A stretch of 64,000 nt of DNA from a bacterium (GTDB lineage: Bacteria; Spirochaetota; Leptospiria; Leptospirales; Leptonemataceae), in contig JANSYA010000004.1 of assembly GCA_024742665.1 (NCBI GenBank), positions 248,001 through 312,000 on the forward strand, read 5' to 3'. Positions 1 to 8,823 of this stretch are shown piece after piece; position 1 is the first letter of the stretch, and every line of letters starts with the position of its first letter. A program made the position numbers and the translations under genes. The notes beneath the pieces were generated by a model that worked only from the letters and a program-made list of their open reading frames with translations, made no database searches and had not been told where the DNA came from.

Positions 1-96
1 ATGTCAGCCAGATTTTTTTATCGCCCGCGGCCGCCTGGCGATGGCAATGCCCTTGACCCACGACAATCAGAACGGAATTTTGCATCGGGTTCGAAC

Positions 97-477
97 ATGC
101 TAAACGATCATCAACGCATCCTGATCATCGACGACGAAGAAGAGAACCGCTTCTATTTTTCATCCATTCTGAGCGGCGCCGGCTACGAATGCCTCATGGC
201 CGAGAACGGCACCGAGGGTCACGAAATGTATGAAAAAGAACGGCCGGCGGTCATCTTGCTCGACATCAATATGCCCGGCATCAGCGGCATGGTGGCTCTG
301 CGAAAGATTCGCGCCACGGGCCAGTCCTACGGGCTCGATCCGAAAGTGGTCATGCTGACCGCCCGCGCCGAAAAAGAGTTCGTCACCGAAGCGCTCGGCA
401 ACGGCGCCGCGGGCTATTTACTGAAAACCGTAACGCCCGAGAAGCTGGTCGAGACGGTGAAGACACAGCTCGCCTGA
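97..477 (+). CDS. Single-domain response regulator (CheY-like receiver)
   Basis: A stand-alone receiver domain of 126 residues with no output domain, so it probably acts through protein contacts as CheY or Spo0F do. Visible landmarks are the acidic pair IDDEE at residues 11-15, the phospho-acceptor Asp56 in LLDINMPG, the TAR switch region at 88-90, and the conserved Lys110 in GYLLK. I chose the ATG at 97; the frame is open upstream to base 1, but that stretch (Arg/Pro-rich) does not resemble a receiver. Because the frame is open to the window edge, a larger upstream-fused protein cannot be fully excluded. No partner kinase is visible inside the window. Confidence 0.85.
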   Translation: MLNDHQRILIIDDEEENRFYFSSILSGAGYECLMAENGTEGHEMYEKERPAVILLDINMPGISGMVALRKIRATGQSYGLDPKVVMLTARAEKEFVTEALGNGAAGYLLKTVTPEKLVETVKTQLA

Positions 478-552
478 TCTATTGCGCAGACTGTCGGCCA
501 TGAGCGGCGCTGCCAGTGCGATCGCAGGTCGCACAAGCCAGACCCGGGCGCT

Positions 553-861
553 TCAAGAATCGGCGCCGAACTGAGCGGCGAATTGATTCATGGCTTTCGC
601 CAGACGAAAGTCCAGCTCGCTCACGCCCGTGACCAGATGAGTGCTCAGATCCACGTTGACCCATCCGTACAGATTGCGCCAGTCCGGGTGGTGACCGATC
701 TGCTCGGCCTGCTTTGCGACGGCCGCCATGAAACGAAAAGCTGCTACAAAGTCTTTGAAGCGAAATTCGCGATGGAGTTTTCCCTGCTTGAATTTCCAGC
801 CGGGTATCTCCGAAAGACGGGCTGTGACTTCAGCATCCTCGATTTTTACGACGTCGCTCAT
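553..861 (-). CDS. Pterin-4a-carbinolamine dehydratase (4a-hydroxytetrahydrobiopterin dehydratase)
   Basis: Small enzyme of about 102 residues that dehydrates 4a-hydroxytetrahydropterin, recycling the cofactor used by aromatic amino acid hydroxylases; in some bacteria it is linked to molybdopterin-related roles instead. The family signature is clear: EQIGHHPDW followed by YGWVNVDLSTH, with the two adjacent histidines and the later Asp/His expected at the active site, and GVSELDFRLA near the C-terminus. The longer frame begins nine residues upstream, but the ATG giving MSDVVKI fits the family start. It is convergent with the receiver gene at 97 and divergent from the cyclase at 1023. No hydroxylase gene is present in the window. 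Confidence 0.88.
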   Translation of the reverse strand: MSDVVKIEDAEVTARLSEIPGWKFKQGKLHREFRFKDFVAAFRFMAAVAKQAEQIGHHPDWRNLYGWVNVDLSTHLVTGVSELDFRLAKAMNQFAAQFGADS

Positions 862-1022
862 ATGACGGGATCGAAACTCCGGCGACACGGACTTTCAAGC
901 ACTTTCCGGATCTAAACTCTGCTTCATTCGATTCTAATTTAAGTTCGGTGTTGGATAAATCTTGAAGCTCTATTTGCAGAATTCTGTTTGCAGGCTGCCG
1001 GACGCCGGGTGTTGCTGGGTGG

Positions 1023-3644
1023 ATGAATCGCACGCGCGCCGCCGGAATCTTCGGGCCGATCCTGTTACTGCTGAGCCTCGCCGCCTGCGCTCCATCCCTG
1101 GATGAGCGCGTCGCGATTCTCACGGAGTGGGAGTACAAAACTGGCGGGGTGAAAAGCTCAGCCCTCGATTTCAACTCCGGCGACTGGCGGACCGTCGAGC
1201 TGCCGCGCAATCTAAGCAATCTCCCGGAGCTGGCCGATTATCAGGGCTGGCTGATCTTGCGTCATGCGATTCCGGACGCTCTAAACCGGAAGCTCCTGGA
1301 CGGAGCGCCGCTGGCCTTGAACGCCGGGCGGGTGCTGGATGTTTCGCGCTACTATCTGAACGGCCGCCTCTTCGGCAGCCTGGGCCAGGCGCAGCCCTTC
1401 GGCGAGTACGCCGCGGCGGCCATGCGCCCCTTTCGTAAAAATATCCCGGTGGCCGAGCTCCGTCAGGACGAAGCGAATTATATCGTAATCGCGATCTATT
1501 CGAACGGTCTGTATCCGCTGCAGTTCATGGATCCGGTCGAGGTCGGTCCGGCCGACGCGGTCTTCGAAAGATATACCGAACGCGAAGTCGCCGCATTTGC
1601 ATTTTTGACGCTGTACGCCGTCGCCGCTTTATATCACCTGCTCTTGTTTATTCGGCGGCCGGCGGAAAAGTACAATCTGTACTTCGCATTGTTCGGCTTC
1701 GCCACCGCCGCGTACTGGTTTATCGCCAACACCAGCATGCGCGACGAAGTCTTCAGCGAATATGTGCTCACCCATCGCAAACTCGAACACATGGTGCTCT
1801 TTTTATTGCCGGCCTTCTTCGTAAATTTTCTATCGCAATTCTTTCATCGCCGGCACACCCGCTTCGGCGTCGCCTATGGATTCTTCTGTCTGGCAGTCGT
1901 GCTGATTACGGCGGCCGGGCCCCTCTGGCTGATGCGCATGTGTCGCGACGCCTGGTACGTTTCGCTCGTGCCGGTCGCGGGCTACTGCGTCTGGTATCTC
2001 ATACGCGAAAGTTCGAAAGGCAATCGCGACGCCCGTCATTTGATCGCGGGACTCGCACTGTTAATTGCGGGGGTCGTGAACGATATTCTGGCGTCACTGG
2101 GACTCATATTTACGCCGCGGGTTTATAATTTCGCATTTCTGGGATTCGTCGGGGCGATGACCTACGGACTCGTCCGGCGATACGTGAACTCGCACATCAA
2201 AGCGGAGCAGCTCTCGGCCGACTTAGAAGCGAAAGTAATCGAACGCACGCGGGATTTAGAACAGTCGCGCCAGGACGCGGAAGCGTCTCGCTTGCAGGCC
2301 GATAACGCGCGGCTCCACGCGGAAAGCGCCCACAGCCAGGCGGTGCGAGCTCACGACGAAATTCAGAAGCTCGACGAATTTACTCGAGAACTGAACGAAT
2401 CGACCGACCTCGATACGATCTTAAAAAAAGTATTTCAGCAGATGCTGTTTTTATTCGAGCTCGACCTGGTCTGGCTGCTGTTGGTCGATAAAAAGACCGG
2501 CGAAGTCTATACGACCCACAGCAGCTTCGCCTTCGCTTCGGCCTATCCGCCGGAGACGACGGAGTTCATGAGCAATTTTCGCTGCGAACTGAAGCCCGGT
2601 TTATCTTTCTATCGAACCTTCGAACGGCGCAAACCCACGTATCTCACGCGCCTGAATCCGGACAGCATGGGCACGGTCGATCGCGAAATCGTCGAACGCC
2701 TCGGCCTGAAAGGTTTTATACACGCGCCGCTGATCGTCCAGGACGATGTCATCGGAATTCTGACCTGCACCCGCCAGCGACCGGGCGATATGATCATATC
2801 CCATGACGACCGGGAAGCCATCTATCGTTTCGCGGAGCATATTGGCGGCGCCGTCTATAGCTCCAATCTGCTGGAACAGGTCGAAATCGAACGCCAGAAA
2901 TCCGATCAGCTGCTGCGAAATATTCTGCCGGAAACGGTCGCCGAAGAGCTGAAAGAACACGGCCGCGTTCAGCCCATGATCTACGAATCCGTATCGGTGA
3001 TGTTTACCGACTTCGTGGGCTTTACGACCATCGCCGAATCCATGGCGCCGGACGATCTGCTCGAAGAACTCGACGGGTGTTTTACTCAGTTCGACGACGT
3101 GGTCGCCCACCAGGGCATGGAAAAACTCAAGACCATCGGCGACGCCTATATGAGCTGCGGCGGCCTGCCGACGCCGAATAAAACGCACGCCATCGACGCG
3201 TGCCTGGCCGCGCTCGAATTCCAGGCCTTTATGAATCAAATGCGCGAAATCAAGAGCAGCCTGAATCTGCCCTTCTGGCAGCTGCGCCTGGGGATTCATT
3301 CGGGACCGGTCATGGCCGGCGTGGTCGGCAAAAATAAATTCGCCTACGATATCTGGGGCGATACAGTCAACACGGCCAGTCGCATGGAATCTTCCGGCGC
3401 CGCCGGCCGCGTCAATATTTCCGGCGCGACCTACGAGATGGTGAAGTACTTCTTCTCGTGCGAACACCGGGGCAAAGTCCAGGCCAAAGGCAAAGGCGAA
3501 ATGGACATGTACTTTTTGAACGGCCTGCGCCCCCCGCTTGCCAGAGACAAAGAGGGGCGGATTCCCAACGACGAATTCTATCGCCTGTACGAAAAAATCA
3601 AGGCCGGCGCGAAGCTGAGATTCAAAGCCAAAAAGACAAACTGA
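1023..3644 (+). CDS. Membrane adenylate cyclase: 7TMR-DISM, coiled coil, GAF, class III cyclase
   Basis: Large signalling protein of 873 residues that should make cyclic AMP at the inner membrane. The order is: N-terminal hydrophobic segment with lipobox-like LAAC (about 18-23), a periplasmic beta-rich region (about 30-185), seven hydrophobic segments (about 190-390), a coiled coil (about 395-455), a GAF-like domain (about 460-620) and a class III catalytic domain (about 650-835). Catalytic residues are visible: metal-binding Asp663 in FTDFVGF and Asp707 in TIGDAYM, adenine-selecting Lys703 and Asp776 in YDIWGD, and the NTASRMES transition-state motif. The Lys/Asp pair points to ATP rather than GTP. 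Such 7TMR-DISM cyclases are abundant in Leptospira. It appears to be a single-gene unit. Confidence 0.9.
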   Translation: MNRTRAAGIFGPILLLLSLAACAPSLDERVAILTEWEYKTGGVKSSALDFNSGDWRTVELPRNLSNLPELADYQGWLILRHAIPDALNRKLLDGAPLALNAGRVLDVSRYYLNGRLFGSLGQAQPFGEYAAAAMRPFRKNIPVAELRQDEANYIVIAIYSNGLYPLQFMDPVEVGPADAVFERYTEREVAAFAFLTLYAVAALYHLLLFIRRPAEKYNLYFALFGFATAAYWFIANTSMRDEVFSEYVLTHRKLEHMVLFLLPAFFVNFLSQFFHRRHTRFGVAYGFFCLAVVLITAAGPLWLMRMCRDAWYVSLVPVAGYCVWYLIRESSKGNRDARHLIAGLALLIAGVVNDILASLGLIFTPRVYNFAFLGFVGAMTYGLVRRYVNSHIKAEQLSADLEAKVIERTRDLEQSRQDAEASRLQADNARLHAESAHSQAVRAHDEIQKLDEFTRELNESTDLDTILKKVFQQMLFLFELDLVWLLLVDKKTGEVYTTHSSFAFASAYPPETTEFMSNFRCELKPGLSFYRTFERRKPTYLTRLNPDSMGTVDREIVERLGLKGFIHAPLIVQDDVIGILTCTRQRPGDMIISHDDREAIYRFAEHIGGAVYSSNLLEQVEIERQKSDQLLRNILPETVAEELKEHGRVQPMIYESVSVMFTDFVGFTTIAESMAPDDLLEELDGCFTQFDDVVAHQGMEKLKTIGDAYMSCGGLPTPNKTHAIDACLAALEFQAFMNQMREIKSSLNLPFWQLRLGIHSGPVMAGVVGKNKFAYDIWGDTVNTASRMESSGAAGRVNISGATYEMVKYFFSCEHRGKVQAKGKGEMDMYFLNGLRPPLARDKEGRIPNDEFYRLYEKIKAGAKLRFKAKKTN

Positions 3645-3804
3645 ACAAAACAAACCGTTCGCGTTAAATTCATAACCATTCGTCACAAAGCCGCATATTT
3701 TCCAGGAGCTCGCCCGGGAAAGCGCTGGCCGGCGGGCGCGACGCGATCACAATCGGCGAACGCGCGACGGCGATTCTGATTCGCGATCGCGCACGGGGAA
3801 TCGC

Positions 3805-4764
3805 ATGCAACAGCCATCTGAAGTTTTTTTTTCTGCGCGGCGCGGGACTTCGTTTGATCCACGAGAATTTTTTCGCCGATCAGACGCAGGCTCGCGCCGC
3901 GCGAAAGCCCACGTCGATTTCAGCGAGAACAGCTTCGTCCACCGGAGCAAAAGGATTCTGAGCTTTGCGCTGTGCTGGGCGTGCCTCGCGCTCTGCGCCT
4001 GCGACAAATCCGACGGCAATATGATCACGCCGGTCGGCACCGGCGAGCGACCGGCCGGCACGACCGCCGACGCAAGCGATCTCTTTCTGGCGGCGGTGCG
4101 CCAGGGAGACTTCGCGGCGGTCCGGCGCTCGCTGGAAAATAAAACCGAAAATAAAATCGAAAACGAAATCGAAATCGAAAACGAAATCGAAAACGAAAAC
4201 GGCGCGCAGGCCGGTGCAGCATTGATCCAGGCCCGCGACGGACTGGGCAGCTCCGCGCTGCTCCTGGCCGTGCGAAAGACCGATCAGCTGGCGCTGGTCC
4301 GCTATCTATACGAAGCCGATCCCACCGCGCTCAACGCAGGCGACGGCCGCGAACGCACGCCTTTGAGCTGGGCCGCTCACTTTGATCGCGAGGCGATCGC
4401 CGCGTATTTAATCGAACGCGGCGCGGATCTGGAAACAGCGGACCGCGCGGGGAACACTCCGCTGGCCTACGCCGCTATGCGCGCTTCGCTTGCGACGGCG
4501 AAGCTGCTGATTCAAAAGGGCGCGAAAATCAACGTGCGCAATCATCTATGCGATACGCCCCTGATGCTTGCGGCGGCGAAGGGCCATGTCGATATGACGC
4601 GGCTCCTCGCTCAAAACGGGGCCGACCCCGGCTTTGAAGATCAGGAAGGCCGCGTCGCCGCCGATCGCCTGCAGCATCTGGACGACCAGACGCGCGCGCA
4701 AATCGAAGCCGTTCTAAGAAACGCACCCCGATCAGCGATGCGGCCGGCCTGCGGCACGAATTAA
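3805..4764 (+). CDS. Ankyrin-repeat lipoprotein with low-complexity linker
   Basis: 319-residue protein with about four ankyrin repeats in its C-terminal half (for example GRERTPLSWAAHFD, AGNTPLAYAAMRA, LCDTPLMLAAAKGH), so a protein-binding role is likely. A lipobox-like LALCACDKS sits at about residues 61-69, which implies export and lipidation, but it lies unusually deep, behind an arginine-rich extension of about 47 residues. No ATG, GTG or TTG lies between the ATG at 3805 and the signal segment, so either the extension is real or a rare start (CTG/ATT near 3955) is used. A Glu/Asn/Ile-rich stretch (about 111-131) encoded by a hexanucleotide repeat precedes the ankyrins. Target unknown. 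Confidence 0.75.
   Translation: MQQPSEVFFSARRGTSFDPREFFRRSDAGSRRAKAHVDFSENSFVHRSKRILSFALCWACLALCACDKSDGNMITPVGTGERPAGTTADASDLFLAAVRQGDFAAVRRSLENKTENKIENEIEIENEIENENGAQAGAALIQARDGLGSSALLLAVRKTDQLALVRYLYEADPTALNAGDGRERTPLSWAAHFDREAIAAYLIERGADLETADRAGNTPLAYAAMRASLATAKLLIQKGAKINVRNHLCDTPLMLAAAKGHVDMTRLLAQNGADPGFEDQEGRVAADRLQHLDDQTRAQIEAVLRNAPRSAMRPACGTN
4134..4200 (+). repeat. In-frame hexanucleotide microsatellite (GAAAAC/GAAATC type)
   Basis: About eleven six-base units alternating between GAAAAC, GAAATC and close variants, encoding the Asn/Glu/Ile-rich linker of the ankyrin lipoprotein. Because the unit is six bases, gain or loss of copies changes linker length by two residues without breaking the frame. 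Confidence 0.75.
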
Positions 4765-4779
4765 AGCGCGCCAATCGTC

Positions 4780-4793
4780 CGGGCCGAAGCCCG
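4780..4793. terminator. GC-rich hairpin between convergent genes
   Basis: CGGGC-CGAA-GCCCG, a five-base-pair stem with a tetraloop, in the 113-base gap between two convergent genes. There is no U-tract, so intrinsic termination is only a possibility. Confidence 0.3.
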
Positions 4794-4877
4794 CAGCCCC
4801 TTGCCCGACCCGCATTCCGCAACTCCGAAGAGCCGTAGCAAAACTCTGATGCGGCGGCGCGCAGGCGATTCTATCTT

Positions 4878-6020
4878 TCAGGGGCATTCCCGCGCCGGCA
4901 TCTCCGCGATCCAGCGATAGAGCAATTCCACGCCTGCCGTGTGCGCCAGCGAACGGCCGAGCTGCGGCATCATCGCGCCGGGGTCGACGCTCGCCGTGCG
5001 ATAATATAATATGCTCTCTTCCGGAGATCCCGGCACGATATCGTAACGCAATCCGCCGCCGCCTTTGCCCGCGGATCCCGGCGTTTTACACACGCCCAGA
5101 TTCGACCAATCGCTTTCGTGCACGTCCAATAGCAGCTTTGAATTGATGCCGGTCGAGTTGCCGTTCCGATGGCAGTGGCCGCAGTTCGCGTCGAGATAGG
5201 CCCGGGCGCGTTCGTCGACCGACTTCGTTTCGTCGCGGTAGTCCGCGAGCTGCGGCGGAGATCCGAACAGCGGCAGCTTCGTAAGTTTGCCGGCCTCTGC
5301 CAGATAATCGATTTGATTCGCCGGACCTTCAGGATACTCATAGCTTTTGTTGATGTGCCGCGCCTTCGGTCCGATCGGCAGGATCACCTGCTTTCGCACG
5401 GCGCGGCCGTTCCGTTCGACTTCCTGGTACAGATGGTGGCAGGTGCCGCACTGATTTCTGGCGGGCACGGCATAGTTGAATTCCAGCGCTTCCCCCGCCA
5501 GGTTTACCAGGCCGACTTTCGAAACCTGTCCGCCGTAAGCGGCGGTCGCTTCGCTTTGCTCTTCGTTCCAGACGTACGAAAGCGCGGTCCAGCCTTTCGG
5601 CTGGTGAATCAATAAACGCGTTTCAATGCGCCGCACGTCTTTTTCCGGTTCGCGCAGATCCGCGGGAAACGAAAAGGTTTTCGAAATGATCGTGCCGACC
5701 GGAAAGACGAAGACCTCGCGATCGCGGTAGTGAGCCTGCGTGCCTTCTGGAATATGCAGCACGCGATATTTTAGCGAATAATCCGAAAAGAGCGGCGTAT
5801 TTAAGTCGTACGGCACGCCGTCACCTGCGGGAGTCAAACGCGGCCCCGCCTCGTTCAGGTCGGCGAACAGATTGTATTCGGAAAGCTTCGCGTGGATCGG
5901 CGTGGCCCGCCCCGTGCCGACCGGCGTCGTCGCGTCCTCTCCGCAGGCGACGGCGAGCGACAGCAACGCGATCGCGCATATTACGACCGAGGAGATCGCC
6001 GTTGATTTTGTTTGTTTCAT
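4878..6020 (-). CDS. Di-haem c-type cytochrome lipoprotein (SO2930 / HNE_0200-like family)
   Basis: Exported lipoprotein of about 380 residues starting at MKQTKSTA, with lipobox SLAVAC. Two CxxCH haem-attachment motifs are visible: NQCGTCHHLYQE in the middle and DANCGHCHRNGN in the C-terminal third, followed by a Met in PGAMMPQLG that could be an axial ligand. The spacing and flanking sequence match, from memory, the conserved family TIGR03806 (HNE_0200, SO2930), which is regularly encoded next to a parallel beta-helix protein of TIGR03805, exactly as here. The longer frame gives 19 more N-terminal residues, but the ATG at 6020 places the signal peptide correctly. The substrate of the pair is not known to me; a periplasmic electron-transfer role is inferred. 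Confidence 0.82.
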   Translation of the reverse strand: MKQTKSTAISSVVICAIALLSLAVACGEDATTPVGTGRATPIHAKLSEYNLFADLNEAGPRLTPAGDGVPYDLNTPLFSDYSLKYRVLHIPEGTQAHYRDREVFVFPVGTIISKTFSFPADLREPEKDVRRIETRLLIHQPKGWTALSYVWNEEQSEATAAYGGQVSKVGLVNLAGEALEFNYAVPARNQCGTCHHLYQEVERNGRAVRKQVILPIGPKARHINKSYEYPEGPANQIDYLAEAGKLTKLPLFGSPPQLADYRDETKSVDERARAYLDANCGHCHRNGNSTGINSKLLLDVHESDWSNLGVCKTPGSAGKGGGGLRYDIVPGSPEESILYYRTASVDPGAMMPQLGRSLAHTAGVELLYRWIAEMPARECP

Positions 6021-6077
6021 AATCTGGATACGTTTGTCGCAATTGCTTGCGCGCACGGGAGATCCGGCGCGTTTCAA

Positions 6078-7598
6078 TCAGCGAGCGGCGGACGCCGCCG
6101 GGAAATTTACGGGCACGCCCGTCGCACGAAATCCTTCGCAGGCGAAACCCGCCTCAGGCGCTCCGCCGTAGCCGTCTTCGCCGTTTTCATAAACCACGAC
6201 TTCGCCCGCCTGGATAGCCGCGCGCATCGATTCGTCGGTGGGTTCCGCGGAATTGTTTAACAGAGCCGGCATATTATAGTCGCCCAGAGTCGGCTGAATC
6301 GCGCCGCGGTCGTTGTCTTTCAGGCAGATCTGATTGTGATTGCCCGGCTGATTTCCAAACATCGTATTCGTCAACACCAGCAGAGTTCGGCCTTTATCGA
6401 CGCCGTCATAGCTGATATTCGGAACCTTCAAGGCCGCGCCGCCGGCACTGGCGCGCTCTTCGTTCCAGATTTGAAACAGGCTCTCCATCAGTTTTCCCAG
6501 CGGACGGCTTTCGACGTTCGTGCGGCCGTTATCGATCGAATCTCCGCTGCCGCCGTTGAAAATGTTATCGTGAATATAGATCGAATGCAGGCGAAAATTA
6601 TTCTGAGCCCATTCGCCGAAGTCCGGCGTCTCCGTGATCAGCCCGCTGAAGAGCGCGATGTCAGTGGTATTGTTATTTCCAAAAGTATTGTCGAAGATTT
6701 CCACTTCGCGCGCGGCCGTGATAATAAAACCCACGCCGGCCGGAACCGATTTCACGATGCCGGCGTTCGAGAAATTATCGTTGTTGTTGTCGACGACGGT
6801 ATTGCGGTGCACGCGAACATTGCGCGTGACGATCGTATTCTTATTCAGATCGTAGACCAGCAATCCGCCGGTATTGTTTTTTACCACGTTGTCATAAACT
6901 TCGGCGTTGACCGTATTTTCGATTTCCAGACCCATCACGTTTTGTTCGGCCAGATTGTTACGAACGACGGCGTTGATGCACTGGCCCACGTAGATGCCCG
7001 CGTCGGACGCATAAAAGCTTTCGCTGTTTTCCAGCAGCACATTCGATACGTTGACCGGATAGAATCCATACGCTCCGTTTTTCCCGCGCTCGGGACCCTG
7101 CGTGATCGACCAGGTGGTCGTGACGCGATCGATATGAATATTTTCCGAGAGGCGAATTTCCACGGCGTTCTTGGGACTGTCGACGATCTTCAAATCGCGA
7201 ATCGTAAATTGATTGGCGGACTCCACGTCGACGCCGTTTACGTTGATCGCGTCCACGAATTGAATCGTCGTGGCCTTTTGACCGGCGCCGGCCAGAGTGA
7301 TGCCGTCCACCCCGGCGATCGTCAGGGCGTTGTTAAAAACGAAGCGACCGGCCGCCAGCTGGATCGTCGTGCATTCCGTGAGCGAATTGAGCGCCGCCTG
7401 GATCTCCTGCTCCTGGCCGGGAGAAAACTTCAGAACCTGCGCCGCGTCATTACCGGCGCAAAAGGCCGCCGCGTTCTGGAAGCTTTCCGGATATTCGGCG
7501 TCCGTGCGAACTTCCCCCCGGGCGACGTAGACTCCGAGCCCGTACAGAATCGGGATCAGCAGGATTGCGGCCAGAATTTTTATGAACTTGCTTTGCAT
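6078..7598 (-). CDS. Parallel beta-helix repeat protein (TIGR03805-like)
   Basis: 506-residue exported protein. Residues 1-28 form a signal or anchor segment (FIKILAAILLIPILYGLGV); the rest is built from right-handed beta-helix rungs of the carbohydrate-binding/pectin-lyase type, seen as recurring short Asn-rich turns such as VVRNNLAEQN, VYDNVVKNNTGG and VHRNTVVDNNNDN. It is upstream of, and 57 bases from, the di-haem cytochrome lipoprotein on the same strand, so the two are probably co-transcribed and may work together at the cell surface. Whether it binds or cleaves a polysaccharide cannot be decided from the sequence; no lyase catalytic motif was recognised. A TATAAT box and a GAGGAAG ribosome site precede it. 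Confidence 0.8.
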   Translation of the reverse strand: MQSKFIKILAAILLIPILYGLGVYVARGEVRTDAEYPESFQNAAAFCAGNDAAQVLKFSPGQEQEIQAALNSLTECTTIQLAAGRFVFNNALTIAGVDGITLAGAGQKATTIQFVDAINVNGVDVESANQFTIRDLKIVDSPKNAVEIRLSENIHIDRVTTTWSITQGPERGKNGAYGFYPVNVSNVLLENSESFYASDAGIYVGQCINAVVRNNLAEQNVMGLEIENTVNAEVYDNVVKNNTGGLLVYDLNKNTIVTRNVRVHRNTVVDNNNDNFSNAGIVKSVPAGVGFIITAAREVEIFDNTFGNNNTTDIALFSGLITETPDFGEWAQNNFRLHSIYIHDNIFNGGSGDSIDNGRTNVESRPLGKLMESLFQIWNEERASAGGAALKVPNISYDGVDKGRTLLVLTNTMFGNQPGNHNQICLKDNDRGAIQPTLGDYNMPALLNNSAEPTDESMRAAIQAGEVVVYENGEDGYGGAPEAGFACEGFRATGVPVNFPAASAAR

Positions 7599-7617
7599 TG
7601 GATGTAACTTCCTCTAT

Positions 7618-7623
7618 ATTATA
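7618..7623 (-). promoter_or_regulatory. Probable -10 box (TATAAT) of the beta-helix/cytochrome operon
   Basis: On the minus strand a perfect TATAAT lies 19 bases before the ATG of the beta-helix gene, with GAGGAAG between them as ribosome site. No good -35 is seen 16-18 bases upstream. The implied leader is very short (about 13 bases). Confidence 0.4.
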
Positions 7624-7803
7624 CCTGTCGCCTGCCTCGAAGGTCTCGACCGGCGCAGGACCAGGATCGATCGAATGCGATCATCCTATCATACGGTGGG
7701 GCGAGGATCAATCCCGGACAGGATGAACGGACGAGATTCCGGGACGAACGGTTGCGCCGTCCGCGGCCGCTCCAATCCGAGTCCCACTCACAGGAAAAAA
7801 CGT

Positions 7804-8799
7804 ATGCAAGCACTTCAAAAAAAACTGCCGGGTTTACTGATACTGGCCGGCCTGATCGCCGCCGGCGTCGTCTGCCAGCCCGCCAACGGCCACGCGCCGG
7901 ACTCCGAACGCCTTTCGAAAGACGCAGAGTTTCGCGAGTACTGGTACAACGGAACGGCCGAGCTGAACCGCTACCAATTGGAACAGGCCCGCTACGGCGA
8001 ACTGCACGCGGGCGAGGCGGTTCTGATTTTCGTGACCGAAGCCTTTCTAAAATCCAAACAGGTCAAGTACGAAGGACCCTACGACGGTCCCGGCGCCAGC
8101 AACGCCCTCGACATTTTTAAGATCAACGCGACGCGTAAATTTTTCACCGGCATCTATCCCTACTCGACGATGACCTCGACCTTTACTCCGGTCGACGACG
8201 GGCCGGCGCGGCGCAAAGCGCTCAAGATCACGACGAGCGTTCAGGAGTGGTGCGGGCACGTCTACGCCCAGCTGAATCTGCGAGGGGATGAATATCGCGT
8301 GCGTTCGCATTCGTATTTCGAGCGCGAAGCCGATCAGAACTTCGCAATCAAAGACAGCATCACCGAAGACGGGCTGTGGGCTCTGATCCGTTTGAATCCC
8401 GAAGCCCTGCCGAGGGGACGCGTTGAACTATTGCCAGGCACGCAGTTCCTGCGTCTGCGACATTTGCCGACCCGCTCAGAAAGCGCGACGATCGAACTTC
8501 GCGATCTGGATGTTTCAAAAAACGCGGCCGACGCGAGCCTGCGAGTGGGCGCCGCGGCGCTGCAGGTTTACGAAATTCAGTACGCGAATATTCCCCGCAC
8601 GCTGCGCATCGCCTTCGAAAAAGATTTTCCCCACGGCATCGTCGCCTGGGAGGAAGTCGGCGAGAGCGGCTGGGGCCCGTCAAAAAAAACTCTGACGACG
8701 CGCGCGCGGAGAACGAATATAATGCGCACGGATTACTGGGCGCGGCACTTAAATCGGGACGCTCCCCTGCGCGCGAAGCTGGGCGTGACGTCGAAGTGA
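7804..8799 (+). CDS. Conserved exported protein of unknown function
   Basis: 331-residue protein starting at the ATG that gives MQALQKKLPG, with a hydrophobic export segment to about residue 22 (a Cys follows in GVVCQPA, but the lipobox is poor). The mature part has conserved-looking blocks: EYWYNGTAELNRYQLEQARY, GEAVLIFVTE, a WCGH motif in the centre, and ARRTNIMRTDYW near the C-terminus. It resembles a family of secreted proteins in Bacteroidetes that databases sometimes label, I believe wrongly, as Maf; no Maf nucleotide-pyrophosphatase motif is present. A longer frame reaches 7582 but overlaps the divergent promoter region. It is not obviously part of an operon. Confidence 0.7.
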   Translation: MQALQKKLPGLLILAGLIAAGVVCQPANGHAPDSERLSKDAEFREYWYNGTAELNRYQLEQARYGELHAGEAVLIFVTEAFLKSKQVKYEGPYDGPGASNALDIFKINATRKFFTGIYPYSTMTSTFTPVDDGPARRKALKITTSVQEWCGHVYAQLNLRGDEYRVRSHSYFEREADQNFAIKDSITEDGLWALIRLNPEALPRGRVELLPGTQFLRLRHLPTRSESATIELRDLDVSKNAADASLRVGAAALQVYEIQYANIPRTLRIAFEKDFPHGIVAWEEVGESGWGPSKKTLTTRARRTNIMRTDYWARHLNRDAPLRAKLGVTSK

Positions 8800-8823
8800 G
8801 CGCGGCTTCGCCTGGCACGCGGC

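Noticed and set aside
6336..7607. 423-codon frame on the plus strand
   Set aside because: Antisense shadow of the beta-helix gene, with no domain of its own.
7804..8799. Maf septum-formation inhibitor
   Set aside because: Related proteins may carry this name, but no Maf pyrophosphatase motif is present and there is an export signal.
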